From positions 248,001 through 312,000 of the forward strand of contig JAJGOT010000072.1 of NCBI GenBank assembly GCA_022457155.1: a stretch of DNA of 64,000 bases, read 5' to 3'. Numbering within the stretch: position 1 is the first letter of the stretch; every line of letters starts with the position of its first letter. This document shows positions 49,901-58,585 of this stretch, piece by piece. Origin of the DNA: Cladopsammia gracilis. Its lineage: Eukaryota > Cnidaria > Anthozoa > Scleractinia > Dendrophylliidae. A model generated the notes under the pieces. That model was not told where the DNA came from. It made no database searches and saw nothing but the letters and a program-made list of their open reading frames with translations. The position numbers were made by a program, and so were the translations under genes.

Positions 49901-52900
49901 ACTGTTTATTATGCTGTCCAAGGTGGTTCTATCTTTTGAGTCTGTGAATGAAATCCTAAAGTGTGACCATTCAAATGAAAGCTTTTGAGCAGTACTTTCC
50001 TGTGGTACTGTTTATTATGCTGTCCAAGGTGGTTCTATCTTTTGAGTCTGTGGATGAAATCCTAAAGTGTGACCATTCAAATGAAAGCTACTGAGCAGTA
50101 CTTTCCTGTGGTGCTGTATATGCTGCACAAGGTGGTTCTAACTTTTGAGTCTGTGAATGAAATCCTAAAGTGTGACCATTCAAATGAAAGCTACTGAGCA
50201 GTACTTTCCTGTGGTGCTGTTTATTATGCTGTACAAGTTGGTTCTAACTTTTGAGTCTGTGGATGAAATCCTTAAGTGTGACCATTCAAATGAAAGCTAC
50301 TGAGCAGTACTTTCCTGTGGTGCTGTTTATTATGCTGTACAAGGTGGTTCTAACTTTTGAGTCTGTGTATGAAATCCTAAAGTGTGACCATTCAAATGAA
50401 AGCTACTGAGCAGTACTTTCCTTTGGTGCTGTTTATTATACTGTACAATGTGGTTCTAAAGTTTGAGTCTTAGGATGAAATCCTAAAGTGTGACCATTCA
50501 AATGAAAGCTACTGAGCAGTACCTTCCTGTGGTGCTGTTTATTATACTGTACAAGGTGGTTCTAAAGTTTGAGTCTTAGGATGAAGTCCTAAAGTGTGAC
50601 CATTCAAATGAAAGCTATTGAGCAGTACTTTCCTGTGGGACTGTTTATTATACTGTACAAGGTGGTTCTAATTTTGAGTCTTAGGATGAAATCCTAAAGT
50701 GTGACCAGTCAAATGAAAGCTACTGAGCAGCACTTTCCTGTGGTACTGTTTATTATGCTGTACAAGGTGGTTCTAACTTTAGAGTCTGTGGATGAAATCC
50801 TAAAGTGTGACCATTCAAATGAAAGCTACTGAGCAGTACTTTCCTGTGGTACTGTTTATTATGCTGTACGAGGTGGTTCTAACTTTTGAGTCTGTGGATG
50901 AAATCCTAATGTGTGACCATTCAAATGAAAGCTACTGAGCAGTACTATTTATTATGCTACACAGGTGATTCGATTTTCGTATTTGAGGGCGTGGACCAGT
51001 AAAATCAGTCCTAAAGTGTGACTATTCGTACTCAGCGCGGTACCTTTCCTGTGGTGCAATTCATTACATATGCTGTGCAAAGTGGTTCTTGCTTTTAAGT
51101 CTTTGGATGAAATTCGTGCGACCATTTAAATAAAAGCTACCGAGCAGCACTTTCATGCATGTGCAGCTGTTTGTTTTTTCAAGATTTTACATAACAATGC
51201 TTTTATTTTTTTAAGTTTATTTTTGAGACGAAACCCGGGGAGCGAAGGGATTTAATTATTGCATTAGTCTTTTTTGTGTGCAAAATTACTGACCATTATT
51301 CCTACAATTTTCTTATTCCGGTCATAAAAATTTACAGCCTTTTCGCTAAACGACTGAATTACTCAATTATTCCTTTATTTTTAGCTCTATAAGTAAAACG
51401 TATTGACTGGCATTATCCGTTTCTCCGGTCATAAAAATCTCATTAACTTTTTTACCCCCCCGTCATCTTCAAGTTAATTGCTTCAATGCAGACATCGTTG
51501 TGTCTTATTTCCTTACTACCGGGTTATTATCGTCCATTATTCAACACGCAGTGAATGTTTTTTTTTTTTAAAAAAAAAAACAAGTTATAGTTGAAGGTCG
51601 ATGCATAATCAAACGACAAATAATTTTCAACCCCTTATCCTCGACCGATTCACACCCACAGCCAAACCTTGTGTTGTGTCATTCAGATCTACTGAACTCT
51701 TGAGTCGTTGAAAGAAAAAAGTCCTGGGATGGTTCGAACTTTTGAATCCTTGTATGAAATTCTGAAGTGTGACTATTCAAAGGAAAGCTAATGAGCAGTA
51801 CTTTCCTGTGGTACTGTTTATTGTGCTGTGCAAACTTTTGATTACAAAATCCTAAAGTGTGACCATTCAAATGAACGCTGTTTAACAGTATTTGTATTTT
51901 CTTGTGATGCTTTTATTTTTCATTACTTTTTTATATTATTTCATTATTTACAAAAAGAAAATTTGACATTTATCTTGAATCAGTTTGAATATAGCCATTC
52001 TTTGTAGTGTCGATGCAAAACTACGACATGGGATGTGAAATTTGATAGCCTAAGTGGTCACTCTTTAGGATTTCATTAAAAAACTTAAATCGTCTAAATT
52101 TATTCCCCAATACATAATTCATCCACTGTCTTAGCGATTTTATTCCTAAAGATCGCAACACGAGAAAAATGTGACATTTAAGTCATTTTGCAAGTGATAT
52201 TTGATCGAGAAGGAAATGGCGCCAACTGAAAGTATGCTGCTCAAACCATCGAATGATGTCTATACTTTGGCATTTTATTCATTTACTCAAAAATTAGAAA
52301 CACACTACACAAGAAGAGGTTTTCTTTCTGGAAGTATTTGACAGACAGAAATTCGCCTTTCGGGCTCGTTAGATCATGGTGTCGCATGCTTCTGGCATAG
52401 CATACTAACAATAACAACAACAACAATTTTTATTTCGGTATTCACATTTGTATACATGGTATTACCTAAAATTAACTAAATTAAAAGTAAATAGATCGAT
52501 GTATAAACAGCAATGATATTAATAGTATATTATAAAATAAGTTATACCATTGATGAAGCTGTCCTTTTTCCTTCTGGTGAGCCATTGTTCGTGAATACGC
52601 GAAGTGTTGAACAAGATATAGTATACGGGGACAGATATGCAAATTTACACTCCCTCCTTCCATCGGCTGTTTTGTAATTCCCAGTGTATTACGTCATCCT
52701 TTTTGTCTCGACAGTCTCGTTTCACACAATGCATATTTATGTCACGCTTAAATGCTTTGGTCGTTTTAAATATGTTTACTCTTCAATTCTTTGACTTCGA
52801 ACCCAATATGGAAAATTAAAACCGATTTGTGGATTTTAAATGGATTTTGTAGAATTTAGGGGGAAATGTCGCTCGACCGCTGTCATCGCTCGCTCACTGG

Positions 52901-55126
52901 GCAATTACCAAAAAAAAATTCCTGCAGAAGAAATTTAAGAGAAAAAAAATCGTGCACAAGAAAGCACGTGAAAAAAAATTCAATTACAAAACATCAAGAA
53001 CAACTAAAATTAACCTTACGTTGTTTCGTATTTACGAGATGGCTTTTAGAGCCCTCTTAGTGAGGCTTCCTTTCCAACTATGATATTTTATTCTGGGGAA
53101 AATCGAAGTTGTGTTTTTCAATGTAGAATAAATTGAGTAGAGCCTGAGATGCAACTCATATTTTTTCTATAAACACCTGAATTCTGATTTCGATGTACGA
53201 ATATTTAAGCAACATATATTTATGGCTACACAAGGGTGAGTGGTACCACATGCTTTTTAACGACTTTGGTAGCTGTTATATGCCAAGAATAATGGAATGA
53301 TAAGATAATAATAAGACAACATAGGAATAACCTCTTTCGCCGCCAAGAGTACCCGAAATCAAAATTCAATAATTAATTTTGTAAAATACTGAAAGGAAAA
53401 ACAAATAAACAACACAAAAAAAAAAACAACAGTATCACTACCCAAAACAGTAAATAAAAGCTAACCATTTCAAAATGATTTTTTAACCCTAAATAAGTGC
53501 CGGGAAGTTTTGCGTGCATATAATTAAGTCTTCCACGAAGTACAAGCCAAAAACAATGCAACAACAATCTTTCTTTAACTTTAAGTATTGATTACGTTAA
53601 ACATTCCACATTTTGAAAATCCTATCGAGTGGAGAAGTTAACAGACAGAAAAGTAAAATGATAGATACAAAATTCTGTGGATATACAAAATACTGACCAG
53701 TATTAAAAAAAAAACAAATGCAAAACTTATGTTTGAAAAACAAGTATTTATAACAAATGAAGTGAAAGAAAGGAAGATAGGTAGATAAAGAGTGCTTAGG
53801 GACAAGAATATGGACAGAATTCTCTATTTTCCAATCTCTCAAAAATACACTTTATTTGCCTCCAATTAGCCTGCGAATATAGATACCTCTCATCGCTAAG
53901 GAGCGTCTGCGATTTACTCTCTCGCACGCGAACGCCACTAGCGGCCGCGAGCGATGAGAGGCGGCTGTATTCGCAGGCTAGCCCCCAATATTCTGCATAA
54001 ACTATTGTTTTCAAATGCTCTTGGAATATGCAGTCCTCCCAAGAGTATTTGAAAACAATAGTTTATACAAAATTTGTCCTGCGAAATTTCACTCTGGAAC
54101 TGGAAGTACAACATCTTGTTTATTACATTTTTCTCTGTTGCTATTTTTCAGTGTGAACTGAACTGTAAGTGTGGGAAGAAAGAAAAGGAAAGAACAGTGA
54201 ATTTTAATGTTTTAGCCTGACTACAAAACAACTTATCTTTAGTCAGGCAGTGGAAGACATTTGGTCTCATGAGCAACTGATATGTGTCAGCTTATGACAT
54301 AAGAACTTGAAGTGAATAGTAATCGTTGAAGCCACATTTTATCATTTTCTTTTTCACAATATAACCTCAAAACAACATCCCCTCGCCAATAGAATACATG
54401 TTCCATTGTGATCACAATTCCAGTAAAGAGTATGTTGGATACTTTGCAATAAAACAAATCGTCTTTGGGGGACAAAACAAAGTGTATTATGGGGGATTGG
54501 AAAGAGGAAGAAAGAGGATGAAGAGTTTTTATTTGAATAGTCACACGGTAGGAAAGTGTGGAAAGAGGCAAAATAATTTCCTTTTTCTTCCAGAAGCCGA
54601 CTTTGAGGAAAGAGAGCACCGCGACACAGATAACAAAGATGTAGAGAAGACAAAAATGTCCAACAAGAAAAAGAGACGCATTTTGTTTAGCAAGGCTCAG
54701 GTTTATCAATTAGAGAGTAGGTTCCGTGTCCAAAAGTACCTATCGGCTGTTGAAAGAGACCAGTTGGCAAGAATGATCAACTTGACTCCTTCACAAGTAA
54801 AGATTTGGTTCCAGAACCATCGATACAAGAGTCGTCAACAAATTAAGCATGATGGTCAGTTTGAGGAAGACATTAAGGCTCCTTGTGGGGGTCATTACCA
54901 TCCTGCGGAGGTTCCGTGCTTACAGCCGTGCCCGTATTATGAGCCCAGGGACGCAATCAATGCATTCCCCTCGGCCTTTATGCCTTGGTCGTCCGTTTGT
55001 CCTCCACCATCTGTGAACGGCTTGTCCGCCATAGCTGCGCAACAAAATCAACATTATTTGCGTTATCCGTCTTGTCAATATGAAGGACAAAGACATCCCT
55101 ATTTTCGCCCTCCGTTATTTTATTAG
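46940..55126 (+). CDS. Gene D: divergent NK2-class homeobox transcription factor with a 7.4-kb intron
   Basis: Exon 1 is 46940-47150 (211 nt) and exon 2 is 54594-55126. The junction is phase 1, with donor TCAG|GTCAGT and acceptor CTTTTTCTTCCAG|AA; the product is 247 residues. Residues 10-18 (ITFSIDGIL) hold an eh1 core, FSIDGIL, so Groucho/TLE binding is likely. The homeodomain covers about residues 95-154 (starting [17 protein letters not shown]), with Trp142, Gln144, Asn145, His146 and Tyr148 in WFQNHRYK. It departs from genes A-C in having Val instead of Pro in YLSAVER, Ser in LESRF, and SRQQ after helix 3. The C-terminal 90 residues are rich in Pro, Tyr and Cys, and no NK2-SD is seen. Pairing of the two exons across 7.4 kb rests on phase, motif content and the lack of any other homeodomain or eh1 exon between, not on transcripts. 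The reading frame of exon 2 happens to stay open upstream to 54398, but that stretch is repeat sequence. Confidence 0.88.
48222..48466 (+). mobile_element. Decayed TTAA MITE in the gene D intron
   Basis: CTAACCTTCTCAATCCCAGA on the left and ATGAAAGGGTTTAA on the right enclose one mutated unit (CAGTCTGTGAACGAAATCC, GTACCGTTCGATGTT, TATTTTACAAAACGAAATTT). Confidence 0.65.
49181..49563 (+). repeat. Left arm of a 384-bp inverted repeat
   Basis: AGACGATTTGTTTTATTGC through CAGAGTGAAATTTCGC is the reverse complement of 54081-54464, with about a handful of differences that I can see. It includes a small hairpin (CCTGACTA...TAGTCAGGC, near 49399-49433). It lies just before the 106-bp array. Confidence 0.9.
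49590..51255 (+). repeat. Long array of the 106-bp repeat, eleven regular units
   Basis: After two diverged units (49590-49800), the ACCATTC landmark recurs at 49860, 49966, 50072, 50175, 50281, 50387, 50493, 50599, 50704, 50810 and 50916. Spacing is 106 bp, except for one of 103 and one of 105. Degenerate units follow to 51180. The family tail ends GGGGAGCGAAGGGATTTAA at 51255, a recognisable right terminus. A subset of units (about 50460-50690) shares the variant GAGTCTTAGGATGAAA, so blocks of units have been copied together. Confidence 0.92.
51558..51580. repeat. T12A11 homopolymer junction
   Basis: A run of T followed directly by a run of A, self-complementary over about 22 bp. Confidence 0.85.
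51715..51900 (+). repeat. Truncated units of the 106-bp repeat
   Basis: AACTTTTGAATCCTTGTATG, GAGCAGTACTTTCCTGTGGT and AAAGTGTGACCATTCAAATG occur in order, followed by a second partial unit. Confidence 0.75.
53867..53980. mobile_element. 114-bp MITE with TAGCCTGCGAATA termini
   Basis: TAGCCTGCGAATA (53867-53879) and TATTCGCAGGCTA (53968-53980) are perfect inverted termini. Flanks GCCTCCAAT (53858-53866) and GCCCCCAAT (53981-53989) form a 9-bp target duplication with one change. Internal CCTCTCATCGCT and GCGATGAGAGG extend the hairpin. It shares TAGCCTGC ends and target length with the element at 45042. Confidence 0.88.
53998..54065. repeat. Hairpin with 27-bp stem and 14-bp loop
   Basis: TAAACTATTGTTTTCAAATG...CTCTTGG is mirrored by CCAAGAG...ATTTGAAAACAATAGTTTA with one mismatch. 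It sits between the MITE and the right arm of the long inverted repeat. Confidence 0.9.
54081..54464 (-). repeat. Right arm of the 384-bp inverted repeat
   Basis: Reverse complement of 49181-49563, ending 129 bp before exon 2 of gene D. The two arms enclose about 4.5 kb, including the 106-bp array. Confidence 0.9.
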
Positions 55127-55202
55127 GTGTCCACGTTCTTAGAGTAGTGTTAGGTTTTAAGCACATATTTGACAATTTTTTCCTAAAGGGAAAATTTACC
55201 GG

Positions 55203-55208
55203 AATAAA
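55203..55208 (+). promoter_or_regulatory. Polyadenylation signal candidate for gene D
   Basis: AATAAA lies 77 nt after the stop codon, a normal distance for a short 3' UTR. Confidence 0.5.
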
Positions 55209-55249
55209 CAATATTCGGCTGCAAGGAAAGTACAGTATTGTTTAACATG

Positions 55250-56560
55250 CCTTTAACTGAATTATCACACTTTTCACACTTCATCCACAGACTTAACATG
55301 AACTGCTCAATAGCTTTTATTTGATTGTTCACATTTTAAGATTTGATTCACAGACTCAAAAGATCATAGAACCAACCCGTATAGCATAGTCAACAGAACC
55401 GAGTGAAGAGACATTATGACAAACATCGCTGCATGTGCACTCTGAATAGACTGGAAAATTTGTAAATATTTTGGCTTCTGGAATGGCGAGTTCTATTATC
55501 AGTTTATGCATTCAATTCGTTTGCCTATCCTATTCTTCTTACAACATGTCAAGTTAAAATGTTACATTTAGATCTAGACTATTTTTTTCTTGAAACAGCT
55601 CTTCATTGCCCATTTCCTGTTAAATGTTTAACGTCTATTTTGAAACTTAAATAGGGATAATGTATGGGGAAAAGTTTAACTGCAAAAAAGCCGGGAAACT
55701 ATCTTAGATGTTCAGAGCAAAGTTGAGTTGATATAATTGGTTCAGATTTCTCATCATCAAATAGCGCACTCATATATTTTTAATTTAGTTGTATCACGGA
55801 AACACAACATGCAATCTTAGGATTCCTTGACTTATCATATTGGATTATCAGTTGTTTTAAGTATTTTAAAAGGTTTTCTGTTTACATTTCCTTCTTATTC
55901 TAAAAATATTGTTATAATTTCGTTTTGTCATTATGGCAGTCTTCATTCTTTGTTGCAAGCGATCTTTTGCGTTTTCACAAAATTTGTAAGATAGGGAAAT
56001 TATTTTGTAAATAAACTTTGGGAAGAAACCTCACGTGCATGTTATGACGTGCATGCAATGCAAGAGTTTCTTGTTTGTATTTTAGACTTAGAGGTAAGCT
56101 GTGTTGTCACCACTCGACAAAAAATGTTCCTGTTTGTTATTAAGCGTCTTTACGTGATCCGCGCCCAACACGAATAAGCCCTCCGTTAAATTTCAGCTTG
56201 ACAGAAAACTGGTTAAAATACGATCGACACCGCAGATAGCACTGTTCAATAGCCAGGGGGGAGGCCAGTTCATTTAAATGACAACTTTTGGACTTCGTTC
56301 ACAGACCGGATTTAAACTGACTTAGAACAAACTTGTACAGCATAATAAAGAACAAAGGTACTGTAAATTAGCTTTCTTTTGTATGGTTAGACTTTGGAAG
56401 TTTTATCCACTGACTTAAAGTTAGAATCCTCTTGAGAGTCATAATAAACAGCTGAGGACAACAGGAACGTACTACTCGATAGCTCTCATTTGGATGTTCA
56501 CTTCGGCAAAATTTAGAACCACCTTGTACAGCATCATAAACAGTACCACAGGAAACCCAT
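55250..56560 (-). repeat. Scattered minus-strand units of the main repeat
   Basis: Units are recognisable at about 55255-55385 (TCATCCACAGACTTAACATG, AATAGCTTTTATTTGATTG) and at about 56250-56560 (AACTTGTACAGCATAATAAA, CACCTTGTACAGCATCATAA). They are broken and diverged, with unique DNA between, and no termini are seen. Confidence 0.65.
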
Positions 56561-57890
56561 ACCAGAGGTTACTGCAATAGTCGTAGATTGTAGTAAAAGT
56601 TCAAGTAACTGTTGCATGACTCGGAGTTAATCGCACGCATGGATTAAGGGTTAATCGGATAGTGAAATTAGCATTTGCTAATTCGAACCTCAGTGTAGGT
56701 CTATTTAAGGACTCTTTCTACACGTTTCGGTAAAATTTCACCATTTTCTTTCAACGCGGTTTTGTTTGCACATCACGGAAACTTAATCACCGTTGATGTT
56801 CATGTTCGTTGTTGTAATTGTTTATAATCCTTAATTTTCTCCAATCTTTCCTTTTTGGCTTAATATCACCTCTAATTTTACATGAAGTATTATTTTGAAG
56901 TTTTCTTTTTCTTAGTCTTTTTTTTTTAAATGATAAAGTTCATCACGTTTGAAATCCGTTCCGAGTCTTGTCAAACCTTGCTCTCCCCTTGTTCTTTTAT
57001 GGTGAATATACCACTTCTTTCAAGCCATTTTACCTGTCCATATAACCATTACTGTATTTGGAGTACAGACGGGCTTTCTTTCCTTTTCCTGAACGGAAGG
57101 CATGAAACGTTCATCCGGTTTTAGTTTTAAAATCCATTTCAGTCTTCCTTAATATTAATGGGAGCTATCCATGTCGAACGCGAAGGGTCTTAAAGGGATG
57201 GATTGAATAAAATGTCGTTAAGTGAAATAACTAAAATATTCATCAAGATAACGTATCATGCGTCTCTTATTTCGAGAGGGGTAGCGGTTCGTAGTTCGTA
57301 AGAACTTTGCATGTGGTCCCTGATTCGAGGCGTGGTCAAACCACGTGTCTTCTCAGACAAGAAGCTTTAATCCCCAATAACAGAAATCGGTCTTTGATGT
57401 AAATGTGTTGTAGTGCATTATAATATGAGAAAAACCTGGAAAAATGGTAATCAGGGGAAAGCGGTTTGTTATATACTGCTTTCAAGAATGGCACACTAAC
57501 TCCAAGTCTAGGGCGCTTTATACACTGGTTATTCTTGAGTTGAGAAAGGAAGAAAGGGGTATTACCCTCCGTGTATAACATTACTGGTAGATTGAATTGA
57601 AGAAATCAACGTCGCATGGATAACCGCAATTCATGTAATTGTGCTTAAAGCCTGAACCTTAATTCCGAGGCGTTGCAACTCCAGACTGAACTACCGAGAC
57701 CTCGTGCGCATAATCAGACTGCGTGGCAGGCACTAGAAAGGAGAGCTCCGCGCTCTCTTTCCACGCGCTTCACGCGCGAGCCCCCTTCCCCTTTTCAGCG
57801 CTTTACACGCAGGCTAGCAAATGCTAGAGGCGCTCAATTTAGTGCTCATATACGCCGATATAAATAGGAATGAATGTGATAACAATGAAT
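56561..57890. other. Intergenic, no supported feature
   Basis: AT-rich DNA with a T-rich run near 56920. A GC-rich patch at about 57690-57830 contains ACGCAGGCTAGC and may be a half-deleted TAGCCTGC MITE. Only one end is clear, so I do not call it. Confidence 0.4.
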
Positions 57891-57894
57891 CACA

Positions 57895-58585
57895 GTTTGA
57901 AGGAAATAATATATATAAACTGCAGAATGGGAAGTGGTCTTGCAAGTGTTCATCTTCCTGCTTTAATTCGTTGTATGAGTAGAGAGTCGATCATTTCACA
58001 CGCTAAATTAAGTCATTTCCTTCAGAAAATACTTCCATTCTCTAATTTTACTTTTCACGACATATTTATTTCGCTTAAAAAAACAGTGTATGCTGGAAGG
58101 ACTAAAATATCATATCACATTATAAATAGAACAGGGAATCGAAATGTAAACAAAAAGCTTTTAGAAAACTTAACGAGCTTAAACAATAATCTTATATGAT
58201 ATGCTGCGCAATCCAAAAATTGCATGTCGGTGAATGAATACCATGAATCTGTTAAAGAGAAATCAAAATACGAGTTAGCTGTTTTGTGACGAACCGTCTT
58301 TACAATGGAAAAACCTTTGAATGCAGAGGTCCACACGACGCAGAAATTAAACTTGCTGGTAGTTGCCGGATCTTCCTTGTGAAAGATCTCGTGCCAGGCG
58401 TCACTTGAATGTGAAAATACAAAAAGGAAATGACTTAATTTAGTGTGTGAAATGATCGACTCTCTACTCATACAACGAATTAAAGCAGGAAGGACACAAG
58501 CAGTGCACGCTAACTCATGAATTGAGGATGAACACTTGAAAGACCATTCCCCTTTCTGCAGTTTACATATATTATTTCCTTGCAT
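57895..58585. repeat. Inverted duplication with about 400-bp spacer
   Basis: The segment 57895-58022 (AAATAATATATATAAACTGC ... AATTAAGTCATTTCCTT) reappears inverted at about 58430-58585. The right arm holds about 35-40 extra bases near its middle. In the overlap the two arms encode the same short peptide frame, which explains the paired open frames of 109 and 156 codons; neither has a known domain. Confidence 0.75.

Larger units (their letters stand above)
47151..54593 (+). other. Gene D intron, filled with repeats
   Basis: About 7.4 kb against 440-660 bp in the sister genes. It contains a decayed TTAA MITE (48222-48466), a 384-bp inverted repeat (49181-49563 and 54081-54464), the long 106-bp array (49590-51255), further units at 51715-51900, a TAGCCTGC MITE (53867-53980) and a 27-bp-stem hairpin (53998-54065). 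A T/A homopolymer block lies at 51558-51580. The remaining sequence is AT-rich with no second gene. Confidence 0.8.

Noticed and set aside
49860..51000. CRISPR-like regular array
   Set aside because: Units are contiguous, with no unique spacers between repeats, and the host is a spliced eukaryotic genome.
54398..54593. N-terminal extension of the gene D homeobox exon by an open frame and ATG at 54398
   Set aside because: The stretch begins in the right arm of the inverted repeat, and a strong CTTTTTCTTCCAG acceptor in matching phase marks the true exon start at 54594.
57270..57345. tRNA-like stretch with a TGATTCGAGGC B-box look-alike
   Set aside because: No matching A box, acceptor stem or anticodon arm could be folded.
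58115..58585. 156-codon minus-strand frame and its 109-codon plus-strand partner at 57870
   Set aside because: The similarity between them comes from the inverted duplication; no known protein motif is visible.
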